Shown: positions 51,630 through 60,866, counted from the first letter of the stretch. The stretch: 64,000 nucleotides of DNA from Novosphingobium malaysiense (GCF_000802225.1 NZ_JTDI01000002.1:392501-456500); one strand, 5' to 3'. The notes: generated from the sequence alone by a model not told the origin. Numbers and translations are program-made.

Positions 51630-52598
51630 TCAGTACGTGCGTTCGAGGATCTTGTTATCGTTCGATGCGCCGCCTTCGAAGTAGCCGAGGCCATAGTCGC
51701 CCTTGATCGTCGTGCGCTGCATCCGGCGCGGATACTGCGGCGGGTGGCCGGAAACCGCGTGAAGGGCCCGCCAGTTGTCCCAAATAAGCATATCGGTCGG
51801 CTTCCAGTGATGCCAGTATGCCAGATCCTTGGACAGGTCGACGATCTCGCGTGAAACGGCATCAAGCAAGGCCTCGCCTTCGGGCGTTTCATCGTTCTCG
51901 ATTCCTTCGGCCATCCAGGGGGAAAGGTGGAGGACCTTTTCACCGCTCTTTCGCGTCCACACGGCCGGATGCACCGCACGCGGGACCTTGGCGGATTCCT
52001 CCATCACCATGTCCGAACTCGGCTTCTCGGAATGGACATGATACCGGGCCGGCGCACCGAACCGGTAGTTCGCCATGATCACGTTCATCCGATAGAGGAT
52101 ATTGCGGCCTTCGATCTTTTCGCGCAGTTCGGGAGACAGCGCGTCGTAGAGCTCGATCCCGTCCACGAAACCGGTGAGGCCGCCTTCGGGTGGGATGTCG
52201 ATTGCGCGCAGAACGCCGGCCCTGTTCAGTTCATTATTGTAGGCATGGTCGAAATGCCATGGCAGCCACGATGCGAGCGTTACGCCGTCGACATCGATGT
52301 CTCCGGGGTCGCCCGGCTTCATGGCCATGTCGATGACGCCGGGCATGGCATCCTGATCGACGCGGGCGACGGCCTTGCTGGGGTGATCCTTGAGCGAGCC
52401 GAAAATGTTGCTGAGTGCGACATGCATCTCGCCCGAAGGCTCAACCTCCGAAAAGACGATCATGCCGTGCTTTTCGAACAGGGCATTCACTGCCTCGCGC
52501 ACCAGCGGATCGGCGGTCTGTTCGCGGGTGATCCCACTAATGCGGACGCCGAAATTGCGCCCTTCGATCAGTGGCCGGACATCGAGTTGGGCCATCAT
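51630..52598 (-). CDS. TauD/TfdA-family Fe(II)/2-oxoglutarate dioxygenase, copy 1
   Basis: A 322-residue oxygenase. The metal triad is intact: WHFDHAY (H115, D117) and LHAVSG (H280), with the 2-oxoglutarate-binding Arg in RRMQRTTIKG (R291 or R295). Family members hydroxylate sulfonates, herbicides and other small molecules, often splitting off a leaving group. AGGAGAGAC precedes the ATG. Sequence is clearly different from copy 2 at 54752. It lies between the SDR (40-base gap) and ABM genes in one operon. Confidence 0.9.
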   Translation of the reverse strand: MMAQLDVRPLIEGRNFGVRISGITREQTADPLVREAVNALFEKHGMIVFSEVEPSGEMHVALSNIFGSLKDHPSKAVARVDQDAMPGVIDMAMKPGDPGDIDVDGVTLASWLPWHFDHAYNNELNRAGVLRAIDIPPEGGLTGFVDGIELYDALSPELREKIEGRNILYRMNVIMANYRFGAPARYHVHSEKPSSDMVMEESAKVPRAVHPAVWTRKSGEKVLHLSPWMAEGIENDETPEGEALLDAVSREIVDLSKDLAYWHHWKPTDMLIWDNWRALHAVSGHPPQYPRRMQRTTIKGDYGLGYFEGGASNDNKILERTY

Positions 52599-52638
52599 GT
52601 CTCTCCTAAGAAAACTTCCGGGGCCGTTTGGCCTCTCT

Positions 52639-53529
52639 TCAGGTCGTCACCAGCCGTGCGCCGTCGGGATTGGCTTCCGGCGTGCCGTGCTGGGCGTGCC
52701 ATTCGTCTGCCGCATCATAGCACGCCTCGACAATCCCCGAATAGGTACGCCTGAACTCGGCACGATGCTCGGGATGATCGAAGACGAACGCCCGATTGTT
52801 CCGAACGGCATCGAGCACCATCGGCGCCACCGCATCGGGCGAATAGAATGCCATCGACTTGGCGTTCGCCGAAGCCTCGCTGACGTGCAGTTCGGTTTCT
52901 CCAGGGCCGCCGAATCGCGCCGGGCGATAGCGGGCGTTGTTGTCCTTCATGCCGGTGGCCACGCCGCCGGGACAGTAGCTGGTCGTAAACACGTTGTGCT
53001 CGCGCAGTTCGAGAGCGAGGTTCATCATCAGGCCGATGATCCCGGCCTTGGCGGCAGAATAGGGAGCGTGCACCGGGATCCAGCCCGGCAGCAGGCCGGC
53101 CATCGAAGCGGTAGCGCACACGTGCCCGCCTTTCGCGGCGATCATGTCGGGCAGGAAGGCGCGCGTGGTGTTCATCACCCCGTGCAGATTGACCTGCAGG
53201 ATCCAGTCGACGTCGTCGTCGCTCATATCCATCAACGGGTCGAACGAGGTTGCGCCGGCATTGGCGAAAAGCAGGGTCACCGGGCCGAGCGTCTCGTGCA
53301 CGGCGGACTTCATGGCGTCGATCGAGCTGCGCTCGCATACGTCGCAGGCCACGGCCATCGCTTCGCCGCCCGCTTCCCGAATCGCTGCCGCCACCTTTTC
53401 CGCGTTCTCGGGAATGATGTCGGCAACGGCAACTTTCGCGCCCTGGCGTGCCAGCTCCTTCGCCAGTCCCATGCCGATACCGTTGCCTCCCCCGGTGACG
53501 ACGGCGGTGCGTCCTGCGATCTCAGTCAT
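52639..53529 (-). CDS. Short-chain dehydrogenase/reductase
   Basis: A 296-residue SDR: Rossmann motif VTGGGNGIGMGLAKEL, FANAGATSFDPL in place of NNAG, catalytic YSAAKAGI, and a C-terminal extension of about 40 residues beyond the classical core. The Ser usually before YxxxK is represented by TASMAGLLPGW. Start at MTEIAGRTA, with GGGAGAAGG just upstream. Member of the TauD-LLM operon and probably oxidises the alcohol formed by one of the oxygenases. Confidence 0.87.
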   Translation of the reverse strand: MTEIAGRTAVVTGGGNGIGMGLAKELARQGAKVAVADIIPENAEKVAAAIREAGGEAMAVACDVCERSSIDAMKSAVHETLGPVTLLFANAGATSFDPLMDMSDDDVDWILQVNLHGVMNTTRAFLPDMIAAKGGHVCATASMAGLLPGWIPVHAPYSAAKAGIIGLMMNLALELREHNVFTTSYCPGGVATGMKDNNARYRPARFGGPGETELHVSEASANAKSMAFYSPDAVAPMVLDAVRNNRAFVFDHPEHRAEFRRTYSGIVEACYDAADEWHAQHGTPEANPDGARLVTT

Positions 53530-53631
53530 GCTCTTTCCTTCTCCCGGTATCTGCACGTCGATCCCGGGCGCGTCGGGCGGCCGGGATCGTATCGTCGCAT
53601 GGTTTTTTCGCCCCTCGGGGGCAATGACAGC

Positions 53632-54708
53632 TTACGCCATGGCCGGCTCTTCCTCCTTGAGCCTCGGCATGACCTTGTCGGCAAAGAGCTTCATCTGCTC
53701 GTACACATCCTCGTAGGGCATGCCGCCGAACGAGAAATTGGCGATGATTTCGTAGTCGCCCACCATCGCCTTGCGCTGGAGGTGCTTCTCGTAAAGCTCC
53801 TCGGGCGTACCGATGAGGTTGCCGCCGATGTAGTCCTTGTAGGCATTGTGCGCGCCGCCGCGGGCTTCGGCCGCCTGGCCCATATAGGCATAGGTGGCAT
53901 AGCTGGGCAGTGACTTGAAGTGATCGGACATGAACTCGTAGTGGTTCGCCACCTGCAGGAACTGCGCCGAGAAGTACTTATCGGTGTACTCGGTCACCTT
54001 GTCCTTGTCGTCGAAGCAGACCATGAAGTCCGAGATGACGAAGGGCGGTGCGGCCTTGCCGTGCTTGGCCTTGAAGGTGTCGCGGTAATTGTTGATTTCC
54101 GGCAGCGCCTTGGACCAGTCGCCCTGGCTGAAGCGCAGGGCCTTGAGCCCGTAGTCTGCCGCCACTTCGGCGGAAGAGGGCGACATCGAGACCATGACCG
54201 CCCGGTCGCGGCTCCAGCCTTCGGGGCGGGGGCGGATTTCGGTTTCGGGAATCTGGAACCACTTGGTGTCCGCCTTGACGATCCCGGTTTCGAGACCGTC
54301 CATGATGATCAGCGCGGCTTCGTCGAAGATCTCGCGGCTGTCGGCCAGATCGCGCCCGAACGATTTGAACTCGCGGCGGGCGGCACCGCGGCCCATGCCG
54401 AGGACGGCGCGGCCTTCGCTCAGGCTGTCGAGCATGGCCATCTTCTCGACCACGCGCAGCGGATCGTTCCACGGCAGGATGATCGCGGCGGGCATGAGCT
54501 TGATGGTCTTGGTCTTCGCCGCGACGTAGCTCAGCGCCTGCACCGGGTCGGGGCAGGCCGCATAGTCGGTGAAGTGGTGCTCCACGCATGCCGCGAAGTC
54601 GAAGCCCATGGCCTCCGCTTCGACCATGAGCTGCGTTTCGCGCCGGAAGAACTCCATGTCGCTCTCGCCGCGAAGGTTCTGGTATCCCAGGTGTACGCCT
54701 ACCTGCAT
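53632..54708 (-). CDS. LLM-class flavin-dependent monooxygenase (luciferase-like)
   Basis: A 358-residue luciferase-type barrel. MGFDFAACVEHHFTDYAACPDPVQALSYVAAKTKTIKLMPAAIILPWNDPLRVVEKMAMLDSLSEGRAVLGMGRGAARREF is characteristic of alkanal-monooxygenase-like enzymes using reduced FMN. The protein differs strongly from the LLM enzyme at 22562. AGGAGAGAGATCG precedes the ATG. It is second in the operon after TauD copy 2 and is separated from the SDR by 102 bases that contain a small GATCCCGG/CCGGGATC hairpin. Confidence 0.88.
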   Translation of the reverse strand: MQVGVHLGYQNLRGESDMEFFRRETQLMVEAEAMGFDFAACVEHHFTDYAACPDPVQALSYVAAKTKTIKLMPAAIILPWNDPLRVVEKMAMLDSLSEGRAVLGMGRGAARREFKSFGRDLADSREIFDEAALIIMDGLETGIVKADTKWFQIPETEIRPRPEGWSRDRAVMVSMSPSSAEVAADYGLKALRFSQGDWSKALPEINNYRDTFKAKHGKAAPPFVISDFMVCFDDKDKVTEYTDKYFSAQFLQVANHYEFMSDHFKSLPSYATYAYMGQAAEARGGAHNAYKDYIGGNLIGTPEELYEKHLQRKAMVGDYEIIANFSFGGMPYEDVYEQMKLFADKVMPRLKEEEPAMA

Positions 54709-54751
54709 CGATCTCTCTCCTTGAATGTCTGGTTGTCTCGTTGGAGCAGCA

Positions 54752-55636
54752 TCAGGCTGCTGCTTCCGCCATCTCGCCCGGTGCCGTCACCGGTTCCTCT
54801 CCGTTGAGAGTGCAGCGGTGAAATTCGCGCTTGCTCCCCGCTTCGAAGGGCATGGCTCGGTGCATCGCGCCGGTATTGTCCCAGATCGCGAGGTCGCCCA
54901 GTTGCCACTTGTGCCGATAGACATACTCGTCCTGCGTCGCGTGGATCATCAGCCGCTGCAGCAGGTCGTGGCTCTCCGCCGGGTGCATGCCTTCGACGTA
55001 GGCCCCCGACGTGCTCAGCACGAGCGACTTGCGGCCGGAGCGATGCTGCCACACCAGCGGGTGCGAACGTTCCGGGTAGCTGCACCAGATTGCGAATTCT
55101 TCGGGCGTGCAATTGCGCTTCGCAGGAAACAGCGCGGCTTGCATCGTGTGAACGACCCGCAGCGTTTCCAGCCAGGCCTGCTCTTGCGCCGGCAGGTCCT
55201 CGTAGGCGGCGTAGGTACTGGCGAACATCGTGTCGCCGCCTTCCTCGGACAGCCGATAAGGTGTGAACAGTGTCGCGAAGGGCGGCACTTCCTCGTAGGT
55301 GCCGTCCATGTGCCAGAGGTGGTTGCCGAACAGGAACCGCGCGTAGTCCGGGTTCACTTTCGGGTCGAGGCTGACCTTGAGTATCCCTTCGTCGCCTTCG
55401 TTCAGCGTCTTGCCGTCGGCGCCGCGCTTGGCGCCGCCGATGCGCAAGTCGCCCAGCGTTCGCGCGACGGTGCGCAGCTCCGCGTCGCTGAGGTGCAGGT
55501 CGCGCACGACGATCGCGCCGCGATCGACCAGCAGCTTGCGGATTTCTGCGGAATGCTCGCCGCTCAGCAGGGCGGCCTTGTCGAGCTTGAGCTCCGAACC
55601 GATCCTGGGTGTCAAATCGACAGTTGGTAAGGTCAT
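54752..55636 (-). CDS. TauD/TfdA-family Fe(II)/2-oxoglutarate dioxygenase, copy 2
   Basis: A 294-residue dioxygenase with the full iron site: LWHMDGTY (H109, D111) and AMHRAMPF (H259), and Arg residues in KREFHRCTL (R270, R274) for 2-oxoglutarate. It resembles the alpha-ketoglutarate-dependent 2,4-D dioxygenase group (GNHLWHMDGTYEEVPPFATLF). GGAG precedes the start. It is the first gene of the minus operon and is divergent from a TetR regulator. Two different TauD enzymes in one operon is unusual. Confidence 0.9.
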   Translation of the reverse strand: MTLPTVDLTPRIGSELKLDKAALLSGEHSAEIRKLLVDRGAIVVRDLHLSDAELRTVARTLGDLRIGGAKRGADGKTLNEGDEGILKVSLDPKVNPDYARFLFGNHLWHMDGTYEEVPPFATLFTPYRLSEEGGDTMFASTYAAYEDLPAQEQAWLETLRVVHTMQAALFPAKRNCTPEEFAIWCSYPERSHPLVWQHRSGRKSLVLSTSGAYVEGMHPAESHDLLQRLMIHATQDEYVYRHKWQLGDLAIWDNTGAMHRAMPFEAGSKREFHRCTLNGEEPVTAPGEMAEAAA

Positions 55637-55689
55637 GTGGCTCCACTCCCGTTCAATCCGCGCGACTCGTCCGGCCCGCTGCGACTGAA

Positions 55690-55714
55690 TGTTACCTATG
55701 GCGTTTCAATAACA
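55690..55714. promoter_or_regulatory. Candidate TetR operator in the divergent region
   Basis: TGTTA (55690-55694) and TAACA (55710-55714) form a 25-bp element with inverted ends, 54 bases upstream of the TauD gene. The centre is not symmetrical. Position suggests a site for the TetR gene on the other side, but the match is weak. Confidence 0.3.
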
Positions 55715-55859
55715 CTGATTCTCCTGCTCGTCACGGGGGTAATTCGCATCTAAAGCAATATTTAGTACCTTTATCGTTTTATATTAATTTGCCGCCCGGG
55801 TGCAGAGGCGATAGGGTGATAGTGCAGGCGTGACGCCGAGCAATGAGAGGGACTTGCGC

Positions 55860-56621
55860 GTGGCTGGAATTGCGACGACCGGGATGCGGACGGTCAAGAG
55901 AAGGCCGGGGCGGCCTTCGCTCAGCAACGAGGAACTGCTTGACAAGGCGCTCGACCTGTTTCTGGAAAAGGGTTTCGCCGGCACCAGCATCGACGCGATC
56001 TGCACCGCCGCAGGCATGGCCAAGCGCACGGTCTATTCACGCTACGGTGACAAGGAAACGCTGTTCAAGGCCGCGCTCAGCCGCGCGATCGACGAATGGA
56101 TCGTACCCATTGACCGCCTTCGCGAGCAGGAGAGCGAGGACTTCGAGGCCAGCCTCATAAGAATCGGCGAAATCCTTGTCACCAATGTGCTGGGACCGGC
56201 CGGTCTCCGGTTGCTGCGCCTCACCAACTCAGAATCGGTCACCATGCCCGAGATTTCGCTCGAGAACGTGCGCCGAGGGACCGAACCGACGTTGCAGTAC
56301 CTTGCGGACCTGTTTCGCCGCCGACTCGGAGATGAGAACGGCAATTTCCCGGATGCCGAAGAGGCCGCGCAGGCCTTTCTCAGCATTGTGGTGGGCGGTC
56401 CTGCGAGCAATGCCGCCTGGGGCATGAACATCGACATGGCTTCGGTCGAACGTCATACGCGCTATTGCGTGAGGCTGTTCCTGCATGGCCTTCTGGAGGA
56501 ATCCGCTTCCCCGCCCGAGAACGAGGCCGGTCAACTGCGCCGGCTCCTGCGCGACGCCGAAGACCGCCTTGGCGAAGCTCGTGGGCGCATCGAGGAGGCG
56601 ACCCGTCTCGTCCGCGACTGA
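55860..56621 (+). CDS. TetR-family transcriptional regulator
   Basis: A 253-residue regulator with an N-terminal TetR helix-turn-helix: ALDLFLEKGFAGTSIDAICTAAGMAKRTVYSRYGDKETLFKAAL. A basic tail (RTVKRRPGRP) precedes the domain. The C-terminal ligand domain ends in a charged coiled coil (RRLLRDAEDRLGEARGRIEEATR). Start at GTG 55860, with GAGAGGGA about 8 bases upstream. Other starts at 55830 (GTG) and 55884 (ATG) are possible. Divergent from the TauD-LLM-SDR operon, so probably its controller. Confidence 0.87.
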   Translation: MAGIATTGMRTVKRRPGRPSLSNEELLDKALDLFLEKGFAGTSIDAICTAAGMAKRTVYSRYGDKETLFKAALSRAIDEWIVPIDRLREQESEDFEASLIRIGEILVTNVLGPAGLRLLRLTNSESVTMPEISLENVRRGTEPTLQYLADLFRRRLGDENGNFPDAEEAAQAFLSIVVGGPASNAAWGMNIDMASVERHTRYCVRLFLHGLLEESASPPENEAGQLRRLLRDAEDRLGEARGRIEEATRLVRD

Positions 56622-56624
56622 GCG

Positions 56625-57776
56625 CTATTCGGTCACATGCGCCATCAGCGCTTCGTCCAGCGCCTTGGGTGAAAACGGCTTGAGCGCATCCGTCCGGCCT
56701 GCCTGAACCAGTTTCGGCCAGTCGGGCTCGGCAATCATCGAGCGGCCGACGGCGACGAGATCGAAATCGCCGCGGTCGAAGCGGCGCATCAGATCGTCGA
56801 GCCGCGGCAGGTCTAGCCCCGAGGTCTTGCCTTCACCGAGGTTCGAGAAGAAGTCGCTGTCGAGACCGATCGAGCCGATCGTGCAGGTGGGAACCCCCGT
56901 CACCTTCTTGACCCATCCGGCAAGGTTGAGATCCGAGCCGTCATCGAAGGCCGGCTCCCAGAAACGGCGCTGCGAGCAGTCGATCAGATCGACGCCGGCT
57001 TCGACCACGAGGCTGAGCAGTTCTTCCAGTTCCTGTGGCGTTTCGGCCAGACGCGCGGTGTAGTCGACCATCTTCCATTGCGAGAGGCGCAGGATCAGAG
57101 GCATGCCCGGCTCCAGTTCGGCACGGCAGGCGCGGATCACCTCTGCCGCGAACTGGCCGCGTGCGCGGGCCGAGCCGCCATAGCGGTCGGTGCGATGGTT
57201 GAGGGCCTTCCACAGGAACTGGTCGATCAGATAGCCGTGTGCGCCGTGGAGCTCGATCCCGTCGAAGCCCAGCTCCACAGCCTTGCGCGTGCCGCGAGCA
57301 TAGGCGGCGATGACCTCGTCGATCTCGGCCTGCGTCATGCCTTCGCAGACCTTGTTGTCGGGATCGATGTAGCCCGAGGGGCTGACTTGTCCGAGTTCGG
57401 GTCGATAGGCCAGCGGGCCGCCGGTCAGCACGTCCGGGCCCTTGTAGATCAGCCCGACGTGCCACAGTTCCGGCACGCAGATACTGCCCTTGGCGTGGAC
57501 CTTGGCCGCGACGTTGCGCCAGCCGGCAAAGGCGTCCTCGCCATGGAAGCGACCTAGCAACGGATTGTCGCCGGACGATGGGTGATCGATGTAGACGCCC
57601 TCGGTGATTACGAGGCTCGCACCGCCTTGCGCGCGGCGGGCATAGTAGTCGGCGGCTTCCTCGCCCGGCACCCCGCCTTCGCAGACCTGCAATCCCATGG
57701 GTGGGAAGACGATGCGGTTGGGCAGGGTGAACTTGCCAAGCTCGAACGGCGTGAACAGGGGGCTGAAATCGGTCAA
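56625..57776 (-). CDS. Old yellow enzyme-family NADH:flavin oxidoreductase
   Basis: A 383-residue FMN-dependent ene-reductase/2,4-dienoyl-CoA-reductase-like barrel. LPNRIVFPPMGLQ at the start, GIELHGAHGYLIDQFLWKALNHRTDRYGGS in the middle and DLVAVGRSMIAEPDWPKL at the end are typical. It lacks the C-terminal FAD/4Fe-4S extension of full-length dienoyl-CoA reductase. It is convergent with the TetR gene (stop-to-stop gap of 3) and 48 bases downstream of mocA on the same strand. Likely reduces an activated C=C bond in the island-2 pathway. Confidence 0.9.
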   Translation of the reverse strand: MTDFSPLFTPFELGKFTLPNRIVFPPMGLQVCEGGVPGEEAADYYARRAQGGASLVITEGVYIDHPSSGDNPLLGRFHGEDAFAGWRNVAAKVHAKGSICVPELWHVGLIYKGPDVLTGGPLAYRPELGQVSPSGYIDPDNKVCEGMTQAEIDEVIAAYARGTRKAVELGFDGIELHGAHGYLIDQFLWKALNHRTDRYGGSARARGQFAAEVIRACRAELEPGMPLILRLSQWKMVDYTARLAETPQELEELLSLVVEAGVDLIDCSQRRFWEPAFDDGSDLNLAGWVKKVTGVPTCTIGSIGLDSDFFSNLGEGKTSGLDLPRLDDLMRRFDRGDFDLVAVGRSMIAEPDWPKLVQAGRTDALKPFSPKALDEALMAHVTE

Positions 57777-57824
57777 GGACGCTCTCCCGGGTGCTTTGCC
57801 GCGAGGTCCCTGGCACGCGGCGAT

Positions 57825-58406
57825 TCAGTTCTTGTCGGCCCGGTCCCTGCCCGCCAGCCACCCGAGGTCTTCGGGCCGGTCCACGTCGAAATGTATGGCC
57901 GGATCTGTACAGTCGTCAAATACTACGTCGTCTCGCGTACGCAGAAGGCGTCCCGCGCCTTGATCGCCGGTCAGGTTCGCGATGTCCGCGAAGGCGGCGG
58001 AAGCGAGCAGAACGGGGTGCCCAGGGCGCCCGTCGTGTCGGGGGATGGCGGCATAGGCATGGCCGATCGTTTTCGCCAGCCGGGCCGCCTCCGCATGAGG
58101 AACCCGTGGCATATCGCCCAGAAATATGAAGGCGCCGTCGGCATCCGCCGCTGCGGCTATGCCGGTCTTCAGCGAATCGGACAGGGCGTTGCTTTCGATG
58201 CGGAGGACCTCGACCGAGGGCTCGCCTGCCCACGAGCCGGTGTCGAGGCCGGGCCGGGCAACGACGATGACGCGAGATACGGGCGCGGCGCGGGCGGCGC
58301 GGATCGCGTGGAACAGCAGCGGCTCGCCGTCGAGGGTGGCACTGAGCTTGTCGCTGCCGAAGCGCGTGGCATGGCCTGCCGCCAGTACCACCGCGACATA
58401 GCTCAT
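57825..58406 (-). CDS. mocA: Molybdenum cofactor cytidylyltransferase (MocA-type)
   Basis: A 193-residue NTP transferase that adds CMP to molybdopterin, giving the cytosine-dinucleotide cofactor of xanthine-oxidase-family enzymes. The signature VLAAGHATRFGSDKLSATLDGEPLLFHAIRAA and the metal-binding FLGDMPRVP are present, and the lysine-containing loop is MocA-like rather than MobA-like. It overlaps xdhC by four bases, supporting a role in maturing a Mo-hydroxylase such as the IorA/IorB-like pair. Confidence 0.85.
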   Translation of the reverse strand: MSYVAVVLAAGHATRFGSDKLSATLDGEPLLFHAIRAARAAPVSRVIVVARPGLDTGSWAGEPSVEVLRIESNALSDSLKTGIAAAADADGAFIFLGDMPRVPHAEAARLAKTIGHAYAAIPRHDGRPGHPVLLASAAFADIANLTGDQGAGRLLRTRDDVVFDDCTDPAIHFDVDRPEDLGWLAGRDRADKN

Positions 58407-59392
58407 GCCCGTTCGTGCGCCGGATTGAGCGCCTGCATGATCTCGGCGATGATGCCGGTGGCCACTTCCCAGGGCGATTTGCCCAAGCCGGGAATGCCGG
58501 GGGAAAGGTGCAGGCGGGAGAGCTCTTCCTTGCTTGCGCCGAGCGCTTCCAGCGCCTTCAGCCGGCCGTGCGCGCGCGACTTGGCGCCGATCATGCCGAC
58601 ATATCCCGCACCGCCGCGCAGCGCTGCCAGGCAGCCGCCGAGGTCGTGCTCGTCTTCGTGCGTGGCGCCGAGATAGCCGGTCCAGCGGTCGACGCCGAGG
58701 TCCTGCAGCGCGGAATCGGGGGCGGAGCGCAGATACTGCGCGACGGCAAAGGGTGGAGGGCTAACCGGTCCCTGCGGGCGGACCAGAATCGTCTCGAACT
58801 GGCCCAGAGCGCCAAGCTGCGCAGCGGCCAATGCGCCGGGGTCGCCGCCCGAGACGATCAGGCGGCGCGGTGGATCGTATCGCCGGGCAATCTGCAGGGG
58901 GGCTTCCGAGTACGTCAGCAGCGGCCCCGAAGCGTCGCGAACCGTGCGCGTCCTGCCGTCGCTTTCCCAGATGCAGGGGCGCCGTTCGCGGGCATGGCGG
59001 AGCAGTTCCGCGATTGCCGCATCGCCGGGTTCCGCCCGCTCGAGAAGAATGTAGAGCGCGCCGCCGCAGCGCAGGCGGATGTCGATCCACGGACTGCCCA
59101 GGCCGTAGTGCAATCGGCGCGGCTCGCCGTCGGTAAGGACCTGCGCAGCGTGATTGGCGACATCGCCTTCGATGCAGTCGCCGGAGAAATAGCCTGTTGC
59201 CGTTACGTTGCCATCGTCACGAAGGGTGAACAGCATCTGCGCGCCGGGACCGCGCGGAGCGCTGCCTTCGACGCGGTAGAGCGTGGCAAGCGCGGCCGGT
59301 TGCCCGTCAGCGACAGCCTCGGCCAGCGCTGGACGGATGTCGTCCACCCAGCCGAAGGTCGGCCAGTCGCCGTTTTCGATTTCTCCGCTCAC
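58403..59392 (-). CDS. XdhC/CoxI-family molybdenum-cofactor insertion factor
   Basis: A 329-residue chaperone that binds the molybdenum cofactor, helps sulfurate it and delivers it to xanthine-dehydrogenase-type apoenzymes. ALATLYRVEGSAPRGPGAQMLFTLRDDG and CGGALYILLERAEPGD define the N-terminal XdhC domain. The Rossmann-like C-terminal half has LIVSGGDPGALAAAQLGALGQFETILV and GYVGMIGAKSRAHGRLKAL. Overlaps mocA and forms a two-gene maturation unit. Upstream TetR gene is 73 bases away on the same strand. Confidence 0.9.
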   Translation of the reverse strand: MSGEIENGDWPTFGWVDDIRPALAEAVADGQPAALATLYRVEGSAPRGPGAQMLFTLRDDGNVTATGYFSGDCIEGDVANHAAQVLTDGEPRRLHYGLGSPWIDIRLRCGGALYILLERAEPGDAAIAELLRHARERRPCIWESDGRTRTVRDASGPLLTYSEAPLQIARRYDPPRRLIVSGGDPGALAAAQLGALGQFETILVRPQGPVSPPPFAVAQYLRSAPDSALQDLGVDRWTGYLGATHEDEHDLGGCLAALRGGAGYVGMIGAKSRAHGRLKALEALGASKEELSRLHLSPGIPGLGKSPWEVATGIIAEIMQALNPAHERA

Positions 59393-59465
59393 AGGCTTTC
59401 ACCCGAATGCCGCGACCGCATCGTGAGGCTTTCCAGTCTTATCAATGATACAGGGTGTTTCGTAA

Positions 59466-60068
59466 CTATGGCGCAGGCGCGCGCTTTTCAACCTTGTCGC
59501 CGATGAGCGGGGCGATGACCAGACGGTGCAGGATCGTCGCGACGTCCTTGGCGTCGAGATCGTTTTCCTGCCCCAGCCACCAGGCGAGAATGTCGAAGGT
59601 GGAGCCGGTTCCGTGGACCACGCCGAGATCGGACGGCAGCCACTCCGGGGTCGTACGGGCTTCCTCCACCAGCGCGCGGGCCTGACGGATGAACTCCTCG
59701 CGCACGATGGCGGCGGCGCCACCGGTCAGCAGGGCCGACCACAGGCGGGCATGGTCGGCGACGTAGCGGCACAGCGCCAGCGTCGATTCATAGCTGTTGG
59801 ATTCGTAAAGCACCGGCACCGTCATCGCGAGCAGATTGCCGATCTCGTCGGTGGCGATGTCGCTGAGCAGGGCTTCCTTGTCCGGATAATGCCGGAAGAA
59901 GGTGGCATAGCCCGTACCGGCGCGCGCGGTGATTTCGCGAATGGTGAGCTGATCGAACGACCGCTCTTCCAGCAGAGCGAGCAAGGCCGAGTTCAAGGCC
60001 TTGCGAGACCGGATCTGGCGCGCATCAGTCGGCATGGCGCGCTTTGGCGATGTCAGGGTGCCCTCCAT
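59466..60068 (-). CDS. TetR-family transcriptional regulator
   Basis: A 200-residue regulator with LLALLEERSFDQLTIREITARAGTGYATFFRHYPDKEALLSDIA as its DNA-binding domain. ATG at 60068 (MEGTLTSPKRAM) is preferred; a longer frame extends back to 60254 and would overlap the L,D-transpeptidase-like gene. The element GTAACAC-T-GCGTTGC (60078-60092) just upstream has imperfect symmetry and may be its own operator. It may control itself and the xdhC/mocA unit downstream, which is inference. Confidence 0.85.
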   Translation of the reverse strand: MEGTLTSPKRAMPTDARQIRSRKALNSALLALLEERSFDQLTIREITARAGTGYATFFRHYPDKEALLSDIATDEIGNLLAMTVPVLYESNSYESTLALCRYVADHARLWSALLTGGAAAIVREEFIRQARALVEEARTTPEWLPSDLGVVHGTGSTFDILAWWLGQENDLDAKDVATILHRLVIAPLIGDKVEKRAPAP

Positions 60069-60133
60069 GGCAGATTGGTAACACTGCGTTGCATGAGTGT
60101 CGATGCCCGTACCGCCGGGGCGAAGCGGTGTCG

Positions 60134-60781
60134 TCAGGCTTCGCCGATGCGGTCGGCGAATAACAGGCGCCCGCCGGAAAGGTGCCAGAGCGCTTCGTTG
60201 AAGTTCCCGTTGCTCATGGCGAAACAACCTTCGCTGCGCCCGAGCTTTCCCCATTTGTCGATCATCGCCTGATCGACGTACCAGGCCGGGTGCATCACGA
60301 TCGCACGTTCAAGCGCGGTCGAATTGTCCGGATCGAGCCCGACGAGACGGATCGAGGTACCGTACTTGCCTTTGTACCACTCGCAGGTGAGGTAGGCCCC
60401 GCGCGAGGTCGCTTCGGAGCCGGGGACCTTGGAGAACGACTGCAGCCAGCCGCTGTGCTGGGGATCGGAGCCCTTGCCATGGGCCAGCAGGAACGAGCGG
60501 ACTGTGCCTGCCTCGAGATTGGCAAAGTGCAGGCGGGGTTTCCATGAGGGCTGGGCAAAGTCGGCAATGCCGACCAGATCCGACCGCCACACCTTGCCCT
60601 CGACCCGTTGCACCTGAGCGGATGCCACGTCGAGGATGCGGCGCTCGTAGGGCGTAAGCGGGGAAGCCGATGCGCCGGTGGCCATCGCGTCTTCCGCAAG
60701 GGCGCGAACCGGCAGCGTCAGGCCAAGGCCTGCTGCCAATCCGCCCTTGAGGATTGTTCTGCGTTCAACCGCCCGTTTCAT
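60134..60781 (-). CDS. Murein L,D-transpeptidase catalytic-domain family protein
   Basis: A 215-residue exported protein of the YkuD-like (YkuD_2) group, likely acting on peptidoglycan. The N-terminus has a twin-arginine-like signal (VERRTILKGGLAAGLGLTLPVRALA). Catalytic His and Cys appear as MHPAWYVD (H164) and GRSEGCFAMS (C186), in the HxxxxSxGC arrangement. ATG at 60781 begins directly before the signal peptide. No partner gene is evident. Same strand as phaZ (upstream) and TetR (downstream). Confidence 0.85.
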   Translation of the reverse strand: MKRAVERRTILKGGLAAGLGLTLPVRALAEDAMATGASASPLTPYERRILDVASAQVQRVEGKVWRSDLVGIADFAQPSWKPRLHFANLEAGTVRSFLLAHGKGSDPQHSGWLQSFSKVPGSEATSRGAYLTCEWYKGKYGTSIRLVGLDPDNSTALERAIVMHPAWYVDQAMIDKWGKLGRSEGCFAMSNGNFNEALWHLSGGRLLFADRIGEA

Positions 60782-60866
60782 GGTGCAGGAAATACCACAA
60801 TCAATTGCACCACGCCAGCCGGCCCACACGTGCGATAATTGCAGGCCAGCGGCGCTTTGCCGCCGC

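Noticed and set aside
53567..53645. T-run beside a GCCCC/GGGGC stem between LLM and SDR genes, considered as a terminator
   Set aside because: The T-run is on the wrong side of the stem for the minus-strand operon, and the genes on both sides read in the same direction.
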